Source: Afipia sp.
Lineage (GTDB): Bacteria; Pseudomonadota; Alphaproteobacteria; Rhizobiales; Xanthobacteraceae
Assembly: GCA_017308595.1 (NCBI GenBank)
Contig: JAFKER010000010.1
Coordinates: 62,001 to 126,000, forward strand
Reading direction: 5' to 3'
Length of the DNA: 64,000 bases
Positions 1 to 8,444 of this stretch are shown piece by piece. Position 1 is the stretch's first letter. Each line of letters begins with the position of its first letter. The notes beneath the pieces were generated by a model, which was not told the origin of the DNA, ran no database searches, and saw only the letters and a list, made by a program, of their open reading frames with translations. The position numbers were made by a program, and so were the translations under genes.

Positions 1-349
1 CGTCAAGGGCAACGCGGCCAAGGGCGATGTGCTGGGCACCGCGCGCGTCGCAGGCATCATGGCGGCAAAGCGCACCTCGGATCTGATCCCGTTGTGTCAT
101 CCTCTGGCACTCTCAAAAGTTACGCTCGACATTACGCCGGACAAAAAGCTGCCCGGCTGCCACGTCCGCGCGACGGTGAAGGTCAAAGGCCCCACCGGCG
201 TCGAGATGGAAGCCCTCACCGCAGTGTCTGTCGCGTGCCTGACCATCTACGACATGGTGAAAGCCGTGGAGCGCGGCATTCAGATTGAAGGCATTCGCCT
301 CGTTGAGAAGAAGGGCGGAAAGTCCGGCCATTACCTGGCCGAGTACTGA
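1..349 (+). CDS. moaC: Cyclic pyranopterin monophosphate synthase MoaC (5' end missing)
   Basis: MoaC converts the cyclic dihydro-GTP intermediate made by MoaA into cyclic pyranopterin monophosphate, the second step of molybdenum cofactor synthesis in the cytoplasm. The open frame runs from base 2 to a TGA at 347-349 and gives about 115 C-terminal residues; the N-terminus lies outside the window. The conserved MoaC stretch [19 protein letters not shown] followed by LIPLCHPL is present, as is the [16 protein letters not shown] segment and the lysine of the MVKAVERG helix. It is followed 10 bases later by moeA on the same strand, so the two probably form one cofactor operon. Confidence 0.96.
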   Translation, partial: VKGNAAKGDVLGTARVAGIMAAKRTSDLIPLCHPLALSKVTLDITPDKKLPGCHVRATVKVKGPTGVEMEALTAVSVACLTIYDMVKAVERGIQIEGIRLVEKKGGKSGHYLAEY

Positions 350-359
350 GGAGTATCCG

Positions 360-1568
360 ATGGCGCTGATGCCGGTTGCAGACGCCTATGCCGCTGTCCT
401 CAAGGACGCCGCAGCCCTGCCGGAAGAAACCGTCGCCCTCACCGACGCGCACCACCGCACGCTCGCCCGTGACATCGCCGCGCTGCGCACACAGCCTCCC
501 GCCGCCATGTCGGCGATGGATGGTTATGCCGTCCGCGCGGCTGATGCCGCCCTCGGCGCAAGGCTCAAAGTCATTGGAGAAGTCGCCGCCGGACGGCCTT
601 TCGATCAGGCCATCGCTGCCGGACAGGCCGCACGAATTTTCACTGGCGGCGTCGTCCCGGATGGAGCCGATGCAATCGTCATTCAGGAAGACACCACGCA
701 AGACGGCGACACCGTAATCGTCAACGAAGCCAGCACGCCGGGAAAGAACATCCGCAAGGCCGGTATCGACTTCAACCAAGGCGACGTGCTGCTACCGCGC
801 GGCGCATTGCTCAACGACCGCGCACTGGCGCTCGCGGCGGGAATGAACCATCCGCACCTGCCGGTGCATCGCCGTCCCCGCGTCGCGATCCTCGCCACCG
901 GCGACGAACTCGTTGCGCCGGGCTCAAGCCTCGCTCCCGGCCAGATCATCTTCAGCAATGTGTTCGCCCTCACCGCGCTTGCCCGTAGCGAAGGCGCGGA
1001 GACCATCGATCTCGGCATCGCGCGCGACACGCTGGAATCGACCACCGATGGAATCCGCCGCGCCCGTAATAGCGGCGCGGATGTTCTTGTCACCACCGGC
1101 GGCGCGTCGGTCGGCGACCACGATCTGGTGCAGGCGGCGCTGAAGGCCGAAGGCACAGACATGGCCTTCTGGAAGATCGCCCTGCGGCCCGGCAAGCCGA
1201 TGATGCACGGAAAGCTCGGGCCGATGCGCGTCCTCGGCCTGCCGGGTAATCCGGTATCGTCCTACATCTGCGCCTATCTGTTTCTGGTGCCGCTGATCCG
1301 CGCGCTCTCCGGCCGCACGCAAATTGATCACGTGTTCGAGCAGGCAACGCTGGGGCGCCAACTCCCGGCCAACGACCAGCGGCAGGATTACCTGCGCGCA
1401 CGACTCGATGCCGGCGGCGATGGCCTGCCCGTCGCAACCTCGGTGGGAGCTCAGGACAGTTCTCTGGTGGCCAATCTGGCCGCCGCCCAGGCACTGATTG
1501 TCCGCCCTCCCTTCGTGCCAGCAGCACCGGCAGGATCGACATGCACGATCCTGCGGCTGCCAAACTGA
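360..1568 (+). CDS. moeA: Molybdopterin molybdotransferase MoeA (gephyrin-like)
   Basis: MoeA inserts molybdate into adenylylated molybdopterin, the last step of basic molybdenum cofactor synthesis. The 402-residue length is normal for the family. Signatures seen are SAMDGYAV near residue 45, the FTGGVVPDGADAIV segment, TGDEL near residue 180, and the molybdopterin-binding stretch TTGGASVGDHDLV near residue 245 followed by RPGKPMMHG and GLPGNPVSS. The ATG at 360 is preceded by GAGGAG at 349-354 overlapping the moaC stop region, which supports this start over the longer upstream frame. It ends 6 bases before the end of a convergent dehydrogenase gene. Confidence 0.96.
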   Translation: MALMPVADAYAAVLKDAAALPEETVALTDAHHRTLARDIAALRTQPPAAMSAMDGYAVRAADAALGARLKVIGEVAAGRPFDQAIAAGQAARIFTGGVVPDGADAIVIQEDTTQDGDTVIVNEASTPGKNIRKAGIDFNQGDVLLPRGALLNDRALALAAGMNHPHLPVHRRPRVAILATGDELVAPGSSLAPGQIIFSNVFALTALARSEGAETIDLGIARDTLESTTDGIRRARNSGADVLVTTGGASVGDHDLVQAALKAEGTDMAFWKIALRPGKPMMHGKLGPMRVLGLPGNPVSSYICAYLFLVPLIRALSGRTQIDHVFEQATLGRQLPANDQRQDYLRARLDAGGDGLPVATSVGAQDSSLVANLAAAQALIVRPPFVPAAPAGSTCTILRLPN

Positions 1569-1573
1569 GGCCA

Positions 1574-2317
1574 TTAGCTGGCCTGAGCCAGCGCCACGGC
1601 ATCTGCGCCCGCGGGAAATCGTAACTGTCCCGTCTTGTTATTGGCCGCCTGCCACACTGCGGCGGCCACATCCGCTTCGGTCGTCACTGCTGCCGGCTGC
1701 GTGAACGCAGCAAACACCTGCTGCGCAAACGGCGCGTACGCGTCCGGAATCAGCCCATCCATGCGATTGCCCGAACTGCTGGTAAAGCTTGTGGTCGGCC
1801 CATAACCAGGTTCGACCAGTTTCACGCTCGCATTGAACGCCGCGAGTTCGTGCGCCAGCGATCCGGTAAATCCCTCGATGGCGGTTTTGCTCGCGGTGTA
1901 CGCCGCAACGAGCGGCATCGGCGCCAGCACTGCGCTGGACGTCACGTTGACAATGACACCTGATCTCCGAGCGCGAAACTGCGGCAGCACCGCCTGCGTC
2001 ATCGCCATCATACCGAATGTATTGGTCTCGAAAATCTCCCGCACGGTCGCCATCGGTGTCGCTTCGAACGCGCCGAACAGACCGATCCCCGCATTATTGA
2101 CCAGCACATCGATAGGACCGCTCGCCGCGAGCGCAGCCGCGATGCTGTCGGGTTCGGTCACATCGAGCGGCAAGACACGGAGCCGTTCCGAGCGCGGCAG
2201 CACGTCTTCGCGCGGGGTTCGCATGGTCGCAATCACGTTCCAGCCCTGCGCGTGGAAGTGACGGGCGGCTTCGAGGCCATAGCCGGACGAGCAACCGGTG
2301 ATGAGGACAGTTTTCAT
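1574..2317 (-). CDS. Short-chain dehydrogenase/reductase (SDR) family oxidoreductase
   Basis: A 247-residue classical SDR, expected to be a soluble NAD(P)-dependent oxidoreductase. The N-terminal Rossmann motif is TGCSSGYG (residues 7-14), the NNAG motif is near residue 90, and the catalytic YTASK tetrad segment lies near residue 155 after a serine in VTSSAV. The R in ATMRTPRED after the second strand suggests NADP preference. The substrate cannot be predicted. It is transcribed divergently from an AraC-type regulator across a 98-base gap, a common arrangement in which the regulator controls the enzyme. Both genes separate moeA from lexA, which are near neighbours in related genomes as far as I recall. 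Confidence 0.9.
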   Translation of the reverse strand: MKTVLITGCSSGYGLEAARHFHAQGWNVIATMRTPREDVLPRSERLRVLPLDVTEPDSIAAALAASGPIDVLVNNAGIGLFGAFEATPMATVREIFETNTFGMMAMTQAVLPQFRARRSGVIVNVTSSAVLAPMPLVAAYTASKTAIEGFTGSLAHELAAFNASVKLVEPGYGPTTSFTSSSGNRMDGLIPDAYAPFAQQVFAAFTQPAAVTTEADVAAAVWQAANNKTGQLRFPAGADAVALAQAS

Positions 2318-2383
2318 GACAATGTTTCCGCTGGTTTCGATGCGGAAAGCTATGGCATCCAGTATCCGGACGATCTACCATGT

Positions 2384-2412
2384 AAAGTCCGTAATTCATT
2401 TGCGAAAGTCCG
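2384..2412. promoter_or_regulatory. Candidate AraC-type operator: direct repeat AAAGTCCG
   Basis: Two perfect copies of AAAGTCCG lie at 2384-2391 and 2405-2412, exactly 21 bases apart from start to start, about two helical turns. AraC-family proteins typically bind direct half-sites with this phasing. The second copy ends 3 bases before the ATG of the araC-type gene, so binding could repress the regulator itself while controlling the divergent SDR gene. This is inference from spacing and position only. Confidence 0.45.
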
Positions 2413-2415
2413 GAA

Positions 2416-3315
2416 ATGAGCGATCCGCTGTCCGAAGTCATCGCGCTGCTGCAGCCGCGCACCGTATTCTCCAAACGCATCAGCGGCGCGGGACGCTGGG
2501 GCGTACGCTATTTGGATTTCGGCCAGCCGAGCTTCTGTGTCGTGCTTGAGGGAAGTTGCCGTCTCGCCGTCGACGGTCATCCGGCCATCACGCTTGAGGC
2601 GGGCGATTTCGTGCTGCTGCCTGCGACGCCCGGCTTCACCATGTCGGGATTCGAACCAGTGCGGCCCGAGCGGATCGACCCGAAGGTCATGCTTTCGCCG
2701 GCCGGCGAGGTTCGCCATGGCACGCGTGGCGGAAAGCCTGACGTCCGCCTGCTCGGGGGCTATTTCGTTTTCGACTCTCCCGATGCATCCCTGCTCGTGT
2801 CACTTTTGCCGGGATTGATCCATGTTCGCGGCCTCCAACGGCTCTCGACAATGGTGCAGCTGGTCACGGAGGAATCCGGAAAGCAGCGGCCCGGACGTGA
2901 TCTCGTGTTGACGCGCCTTGTCGAAGTCCTGCTGATCGAGGCGCTGCGCTCGACATCCGGACATGATGCACCACCTGGCCTGCTGCGTGGTCTGGCCGAT
3001 ATACGGATCGCCCCGGCCATGCAGCAGATGCACGGACATATCGCGCGTCCCTGGACGATGGCCCAGCTTGCAAAAAAAGCCGCGCTGTCACGCTCGGCAT
3101 TTTTCGATCGTTTCACGCGCACCGTCGGTCTGCCACCAATGGAGTATCTTCTGGCCTGGCGCATGAGTGTCGCCAAGGATCTGCTCCGCCGTGGCGGCCA
3201 TGGTCTTGGCGAGGTTGCCGAACGCGTCGGTTACAGCTCGGCAAGCACGTTCAGCACCGCTTTCAGCCGCTACGTCGGCCAGCCGCCGAGCCACTACGCG
3301 CGGGAAGCGGCGTGA
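2416..3315 (+). CDS. AraC family transcriptional regulator with cupin ligand domain
   Basis: A 299-residue regulator with an N-terminal cupin-type ligand domain of the AraC_binding_2/Cupin_6 kind (about residues 5-185; GDFVLLPATPGFTMSG is typical) and a C-terminal double helix-turn-helix AraC domain (about residues 195-297). The second helix-turn-helix shows the family pattern GLGEVAERVGYSSASTFSTA followed by FSRYVGQPPSHY. Such proteins commonly control an adjacent oxidoreductase gene, here the divergent SDR. The ligand is unknown. The start at 2416 is kept because the cupin domain begins directly after it, though no good ribosome binding site separates it from the repeat AAAGTCCG. Confidence 0.92.
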   Translation: MSDPLSEVIALLQPRTVFSKRISGAGRWGVRYLDFGQPSFCVVLEGSCRLAVDGHPAITLEAGDFVLLPATPGFTMSGFEPVRPERIDPKVMLSPAGEVRHGTRGGKPDVRLLGGYFVFDSPDASLLVSLLPGLIHVRGLQRLSTMVQLVTEESGKQRPGRDLVLTRLVEVLLIEALRSTSGHDAPPGLLRGLADIRIAPAMQQMHGHIARPWTMAQLAKKAALSRSAFFDRFTRTVGLPPMEYLLAWRMSVAKDLLRRGGHGLGEVAERVGYSSASTFSTAFSRYVGQPPSHYAREAA

Positions 3316-3349
3316 GCCGCACGCGTTGACGGGAAATTAAGGGGTTGCG

Positions 3350-3364
3350 GAACACATATGGAAC
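3350..3364 (+). promoter_or_regulatory. LexA SOS box (GAAC-N7-GAAC) upstream of lexA
   Basis: GAACACATATGGAAC matches exactly the direct-repeat LexA operator known from Rhizobiales and other alphaproteobacteria (GAAC-N7-GAAC or its complement). It sits 112 bases before the lexA start. A further GTTCGTTC lies at 3372-3379. The site is consistent with normal autoregulation of lexA. Confidence 0.82.
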
Positions 3365-3476
3365 AGATAGTGTTCGTTCATGATTTGTTTCGAGTGACTC
3401 GCGGTTTCTAAGGTTTCCCCTCCGAGGGTCCGGAACAGCGCGTCGCTGGATCAACCGGGACCGGGGACCACTCAAA

Positions 3477-4184
3477 ATGCTGACACGCAAACAATACGAG
3501 CTTCTTCGCTTCATCAACGAGCGACTCAAGGAAGCTGGTGTTCCGCCCTCCTTCGACGAGATGAAGGACGCGCTGGACCTGCGTTCCAAGTCCGGCATCC
3601 ACCGGCTGATCACGGCCCTGGAAGAACGCGGCTTTATCCGCAGGCTCGCCAACCGCGCCCGCGCCATTGAGGTTATCAAGCTTCCCGAGACCAGCGCCAA
3701 TCCGGGGGGCGCGCGCCGGGGCTTCACGCCCAGCGTTATCGAGGGCAATCTCGGCAAGGTTCGCCCCAGCGTTTCGGCCGATCCTGACGAGGATACAAGC
3801 TTCCCCGTTTCCGTCCCCGTCATGGGCCGGATCGCGGCCGGTACGCCCATCGAGGCCTTGCAGACCCGCAGCCACACCATCAGCGTGCCGCCCGACATGC
3901 TCGGTTCCGGCGAACACTACGCCCTCGAAGTGCGCGGCGATTCCATGATGGAAGCCGGCATTCTCGACGGCGACACCGTGCTGATCCAGCGCAACGAAAC
4001 CGCGGATACCGGTGACATTGTGGTCGCGCTGATCGACGAGGAAGAAGCGACGCTCAAGCGTTTCCGCCGACGCGGCGCATCCATCGCACTGGAGCCCGCC
4101 AACGCGGCTTATGAAGTCCGCATCCTGCCGCCGAACCGCGTGCGTATTCAGGGCAAGCTGATCGGGCTGGTTCGCAAGTACTGA
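3477..4184 (+). CDS. lexA: LexA repressor, SOS regulator
   Basis: LexA represses DNA-damage genes and cleaves itself when RecA filaments form. The 235-residue protein has an N-terminal winged helix (residues 1-65, beginning [17 protein letters not shown] as in rhizobial LexA) and a C-terminal S24 peptidase domain. The cleavage site is Ala121-Gly122 in GRIAAGTP, the catalytic serine is Ser156 in GDSMMEAG, and the general base is Lys194 in EATLKRF. It is longer than the 202-residue E. coli protein because of an extended linker (about residues 70-110), usual in this group. A matching SOS box lies upstream at 3350-3364. It ends 13 bases from the end of convergent comEC. Confidence 0.98.
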   Translation: MLTRKQYELLRFINERLKEAGVPPSFDEMKDALDLRSKSGIHRLITALEERGFIRRLANRARAIEVIKLPETSANPGGARRGFTPSVIEGNLGKVRPSVSADPDEDTSFPVSVPVMGRIAAGTPIEALQTRSHTISVPPDMLGSGEHYALEVRGDSMMEAGILDGDTVLIQRNETADTGDIVVALIDEEEATLKRFRRRGASIALEPANAAYEVRILPPNRVRIQGKLIGLVRKY

Positions 4185-4196
4185 TCCGCCTCGCGC

Positions 4197-6473
4197 TCAA
4201 TCATCCGGCCGCAGATCGTTTTCCGCCGGCGTGGCATCGACAGGCTGAGCCGCGCGGCTGACCGGGCGGGCGGCTGTATTCGCATCATCATCCGGGCTTA
4301 CCGATGCCCACGGGCGTTTCACGCCGCGTGGCCGGTTGGCAAGGACCGCATAGCCATCAGCCGTCTTGTGCAGGGCCAGCGTCCCTCTCGTGCGCAGCAT
4401 CTCCTGATCCAGCACCATGGCGGCGCAATCGGCGGGCGCCTGATGCTGTGTCACGATCACCGCTGCACGCGCGCAATCGTCCGCGAAGGCCTCCGGCTTC
4501 AGCGTCAGCGCAACAACGGACCCGTCTCCGGCCTGCACCACGCATCCGGCGGCGTCACAGGACACGCCATCCGTCAGCGATGCGTCAGTGACCTTCCGCC
4601 CGTCGGCGTCTGCCGCGAGCCATTCGCGCGGCTGGAACGCGTCCTTTCCGTTGCGCATCAGGCGCAGCCGTCCGTCCTTGCCACGTACCGCCACCGTATG
4701 TCCGTCCGCGGCTACCAGCATAGCCGGCTGCGGTGTCATGAGCGCCCAGACAGTAGCCAGCGCGATCGATGCTGCTCCTGTCCAGCGTAGCGGCGTTCGC
4801 AAAAGGCCGAGCGCTATGATCCCCGCACTCATCAGGGCAAGCGGCCCGGTGCCGAACGACGCAATCTGACCGATCGCGCCGGGGAGCGCCGCGACCCATT
4901 GCGACACCGTGATCATCCAGCCGATGCCGACATCCATCAGCCGCCAGAACACGCCGTCCAGTCCGAATGGGATGTTAAGAATTCCGAGCAGCCCCGCAGG
5001 CATCACCAGCGCAGACACCACAGGCATTGCGGCAAGGTTCGCGAGTACGCCATATGGCGTCACGCGATGAAAATGAAACGCGGCATAGGGCATGGTCGCG
5101 AATCCCGCGACAAGCGAGGCCAGCGCCAGCATCGTGATTTCCCGCCCGCCCCAAAGCGCCGCGCGCGCCACCTGCGAATTGTCCGGTGACGCGAACAGGT
5201 TCGGCATGCCGATCTGCACCAGCGCCACGAGGCCGAGCGTGGCGGCGAACGACATCTGGAAACTCGGATGCACCAGCGCCTCCGGCGCAATCAGCAGCAC
5301 GATCATCGCCGCCACCGCCAGCGTGCGGAATGTGATCGCGCGCCGGTCCACCATCACCGCGATCAGCACCACCGCCGTCATAAAGAACGAGCGTTGCGTG
5401 GCGACCTCCGCGCCCGACAGCAGCAGATAGAACGCCGCAGCGAGCAGCGCGGCGGCGGCCGACCACTTCTTGATCGGGAATGTCACCGTCAGCGCAGGAA
5501 ACAGCGCCAGCAGCGCGCGCACGGCAAAGAACACGACGCCCGCCACCACCGCCATGTGATAACCCGAGATCGACAGCACATGGCCGAGCCCCGAAATGAA
5601 CATCGCGTCATTGACTGGCGCAGAGATCGCATCGCGCCGTCCGGTCAGAAGCGCGGTCGCGATGGCGCGGTTATCGCCGGAGACGACGCTGCGGATGCGC
5701 GCATCGATCGCATCGCGCATCCTCTGCATCGAAGCTGCATAACGCAGATAGAGGCCGCCGCTGCGCGGCGCCTCGACCGTCTTGATCGCACCCATGACAA
5801 ATCCGGACGCACCGATGCCCTGAAAGTACATATCTCGCCCGAAGTCATAACTTCCAGGACGCAGCGGCGACAGCGGCGGCAGCAACCGCGCTTTCAGCTC
5901 GACAAAACTGCCGACCGCAGGTGCAGTCCCTTTCTTCACCGAGAGCCGCACACGTTCGAGTTTCTGCGTGCCGCGCGCGGACTCCATCTGTTCGACACGC
6001 AACACGAAGCGATCGGTGCGCTCCCGCTCGTCCCGCGTTTCGACAAAACCCTTCATGGTGACGGAAAACATCGGCCGCGCCAGAACGCCATGGGCGATGC
6101 GTGCCGTTTTCAGCGCCGCTACCGCAAAGCCTGCCGCCAGCGCCGCCAGCATGACGATGAGAGGAAACATCCTGTTTCGCCGCGCAGCGAATGCAGCCAC
6201 GGAAAATGCAACGGCTGTGATCGCCGTCACCCACGCCACCGGCTCGCGATCCGCGGCAAAGTAGATGGCAATGCCCGCACCGAATGCGACCGGCACCCAT
6301 GGCAGCAAGCGGCCCGGTCCCGCTTCGGCGGCGGCCCAGCCTCGTACTTTTTCAGTAAGAGAAACCGACCCGCGTTCGGCAATATCGGCGGCGCGAACAG
6401 CACCGCGCGGCGGCCATGTGATGGCACGCCCCGTCCGGGATCGCCGCTGCTGCTGCTCGCCCCCGCCCGCCAT
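4197..6473 (-). CDS. comEC: ComEC/Rec2 family competence channel protein without a metallo-beta-lactamase active site
   Basis: ComEC forms the inner-membrane channel that carries transforming DNA into the cytoplasm. This 758-residue protein has an N-terminal membrane pair, an extracytoplasmic OB-like DUF4131 region (about residues 110-220) and the multi-helix Competence domain, with ALLTGRRDAI and SGLGHVLSISGYHMAVVAG characteristic of it. The C-terminal 190 residues contain no HxHxDH metal motif, so the nuclease-like domain of Bacillus ComEC is absent or degenerate. The ATG at 6473 has GGAG 7 bases upstream; a start at 6500 is also open. It is convergent with lexA, and glnS lies 57 bases or more behind it on the same strand. 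Confidence 0.9.
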   Translation of the reverse strand: MAGGGEQQQRRSRTGRAITWPPRGAVRAADIAERGSVSLTEKVRGWAAAEAGPGRLLPWVPVAFGAGIAIYFAADREPVAWVTAITAVAFSVAAFAARRNRMFPLIVMLAALAAGFAVAALKTARIAHGVLARPMFSVTMKGFVETRDERERTDRFVLRVEQMESARGTQKLERVRLSVKKGTAPAVGSFVELKARLLPPLSPLRPGSYDFGRDMYFQGIGASGFVMGAIKTVEAPRSGGLYLRYAASMQRMRDAIDARIRSVVSGDNRAIATALLTGRRDAISAPVNDAMFISGLGHVLSISGYHMAVVAGVVFFAVRALLALFPALTVTFPIKKWSAAAALLAAAFYLLLSGAEVATQRSFFMTAVVLIAVMVDRRAITFRTLAVAAMIVLLIAPEALVHPSFQMSFAATLGLVALVQIGMPNLFASPDNSQVARAALWGGREITMLALASLVAGFATMPYAAFHFHRVTPYGVLANLAAMPVVSALVMPAGLLGILNIPFGLDGVFWRLMDVGIGWMITVSQWVAALPGAIGQIASFGTGPLALMSAGIIALGLLRTPLRWTGAASIALATVWALMTPQPAMLVAADGHTVAVRGKDGRLRLMRNGKDAFQPREWLAADADGRKVTDASLTDGVSCDAAGCVVQAGDGSVVALTLKPEAFADDCARAAVIVTQHQAPADCAAMVLDQEMLRTRGTLALHKTADGYAVLANRPRGVKRPWASVSPDDDANTAARPVSRAAQPVDATPAENDLRPDD

Positions 6474-6557
6474 CGCATCGCTCCGGCATTGCTGACGCAA
6501 TGCTAGCGGATGGGTTGGCGCTGGATAGCGGAACGGAAGCAGAATGCAGGCGACAAA

Positions 6558-8228
6558 TCAGGCGTCGCCCGCCACCTTTGCGTAGCTGTCGCGCAGGCCG
6601 ACGGTGCGGTTGAACACCAGCTTGCCCGGCGCGGAGTCCTTGTCGCGGACGAAGTAGCCCTGCCGCTCGAACTGCACGGCACCTGCGAAATTGTCGCTCG
6701 CCAGTGCAGGCTCCAGCATGCCGGTCACAACCTCCAGCGACTGCGGATTGATCTGCTCGGCGAAGTTCGCGGCTTCCGGCTGTGGAGTGTTGAACAGCAC
6801 ATTGTAGAGCCGCACTTCGGCGGGCACGGCCTCCGCAGCGCTGACCCAGTGGATCGTGGCCTTGACCTTGCGCCCGTCTGGCGCGTTGCCGCCGCGTGTC
6901 GCCGGATCGTAGGTGCAGCGGAGTTCGACCACCTCACCCGCCGCATTCTTGATGACGTCGCGGCAGGTGATGAAATAACCATAGCGCAACCGCACCTCGC
7001 GCCCCGGCGCCATGCGGAAAAACTTCTTCGGCGGATTTTCCATGAAGTCGTCGCGCTCGATGTAAAGCTCGCGGCTGAACGGAATCTGGCGCGAGCCTTG
7101 CGCCGGATCGTCCGGATGATTGACGGCGTCCAGCGTCTCGCTCTGCCCTTCCGGATAGTTCTCGATTACGACCTTCAGCGGATTGAGGACGGCCATGCGG
7201 CGCGGCGCGGTGCGGTTCAGGACTTCGCGCACCACGAAATCGAACATCCCAAGGTCAACAGTGCTGTTCGCCTTGGCGACGCCGATGCGCTTGACGAATT
7301 CGCGCAGCGCCTCCGCCGGAATGCCGCGACGCTGCAGGCCCGCAAGGGTCGGCATCCGCGGATCATCCCAGCCGGCGACATGTCCGCCGCGCACGAGTTC
7401 TGTAAGTACGCGCTTGGACAAAAGCGTATAGGTGACGTTGAGGCGCGCGAACTCGTATTGATGCGGACGCGACGGCACAGGCAGGTTGTCGATACACCAG
7501 TCATAGAGCGGGCGGTGATCGGCGAATTCCAGCGTGCAGATCGAATGCGTGATGTGTTCGAGCGCGTCGGACTGGCCGTGGGCGAAATCGTAACTCGGAT
7601 AGATCTTCCACGTATCACCGGTGCGCGGATGGTGCGCATGAAGAATGCGATACAGGACCGGATCGCGCAGGTTGATGTTGCCCGACGTCATGTCGATCTT
7701 GGCGCGCAGCACCCGCGCTCCGTTCGGAAACTCGCCCGCGCGCATCCGGGCGAACAGATCGAGATTTTCCTCCACAGAGCGCTCGCGGAACGGGCTGTTC
7801 TGTCCAGGTTCCGTGAGAGTTCCACGCGTCACCCGGATTTCCTCCTGCGACTGATCGTCGACATAGGCCTTGCCTTCGCGGATCAGGTGCTGCGCCCAGG
7901 CATAAAGCTGCTCGAAATAATCCGACGCGAAATGGAGGTGCTTGCCCCAGTCGTAACCAAGCCAGCGGACATCGCGCTCGATCGCGTCAATATATTCCTG
8001 TTCTTCCTTGGTCGGGTTGGTGTCGTCGAAACGCAGGTGGCAGCGGCCGCCGAATTCCTCCGCGATCCCGAAGTTCAGGCAGATCGACTTGGCATGGCCG
8101 AGATGCAGATATCCGTTTGGCTCCGGCGGAAAGCGCGTCACCACGCCCTTTTCGCGCCCCGAAGCCAGATCCTCGGCCACAATATCGCGGATGAAATCAC
8201 GGCCCGCGGTCGTCGATTCGTCAGACAT
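6558..8228 (-). CDS. glnS: Glutaminyl-tRNA synthetase
   Basis: GlnRS charges tRNA-Gln directly with glutamine. The 556-residue protein carries the class I signature [15 protein letters not shown] (HLGH at residues 42-45), the GlnRS-specific RFDDTNP stretch, and the KMSKS counterpart in YTLLSKRVL, followed by the two beta-barrel anticodon-binding domains. The [12 protein letters not shown] form separates it from GluRS, which here is a second gene (gltX) read divergently from 216 bases away. Most alphaproteobacteria make Gln-tRNA through GatCAB and lack GlnRS, so this gene is probably an acquisition in the lineage. No C-terminal YqeY domain is present. Confidence 0.95.
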   Translation of the reverse strand: MSDESTTAGRDFIRDIVAEDLASGREKGVVTRFPPEPNGYLHLGHAKSICLNFGIAEEFGGRCHLRFDDTNPTKEEQEYIDAIERDVRWLGYDWGKHLHFASDYFEQLYAWAQHLIREGKAYVDDQSQEEIRVTRGTLTEPGQNSPFRERSVEENLDLFARMRAGEFPNGARVLRAKIDMTSGNINLRDPVLYRILHAHHPRTGDTWKIYPSYDFAHGQSDALEHITHSICTLEFADHRPLYDWCIDNLPVPSRPHQYEFARLNVTYTLLSKRVLTELVRGGHVAGWDDPRMPTLAGLQRRGIPAEALREFVKRIGVAKANSTVDLGMFDFVVREVLNRTAPRRMAVLNPLKVVIENYPEGQSETLDAVNHPDDPAQGSRQIPFSRELYIERDDFMENPPKKFFRMAPGREVRLRYGYFITCRDVIKNAAGEVVELRCTYDPATRGGNAPDGRKVKATIHWVSAAEAVPAEVRLYNVLFNTPQPEAANFAEQINPQSLEVVTGMLEPALASDNFAGAVQFERQGYFVRDKDSAPGKLVFNRTVGLRDSYAKVAGDA

Positions 8229-8444
8229 TTTTACCCCTTAAAAGTTGGGTCCTATGTGCCAAATCCGGGAGGCCACGCCAAGACCCGTGCGAGCGCTGGA
8301 CCGGACGGCCGAGCGGCCCGAAGCAGGCGAAAACGAACTTTTGACCTTCCGGCGGCATTTGCGTCCGGGATGCCGGGACAGTGCGCAAACGGTGTGATAA
8401 ACGCCCGCCGGTAATCATCACCGAGACGGACCGAACCTCCCGAA

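Noticed and set aside
6510-8414. A 634-codon open frame on the plus strand opposite glnS
   Set aside because: It is antisense to a clear GlnRS, has an arginine/histidine/aspartate-rich composition typical of high-GC shadow frames, and shows no domain.
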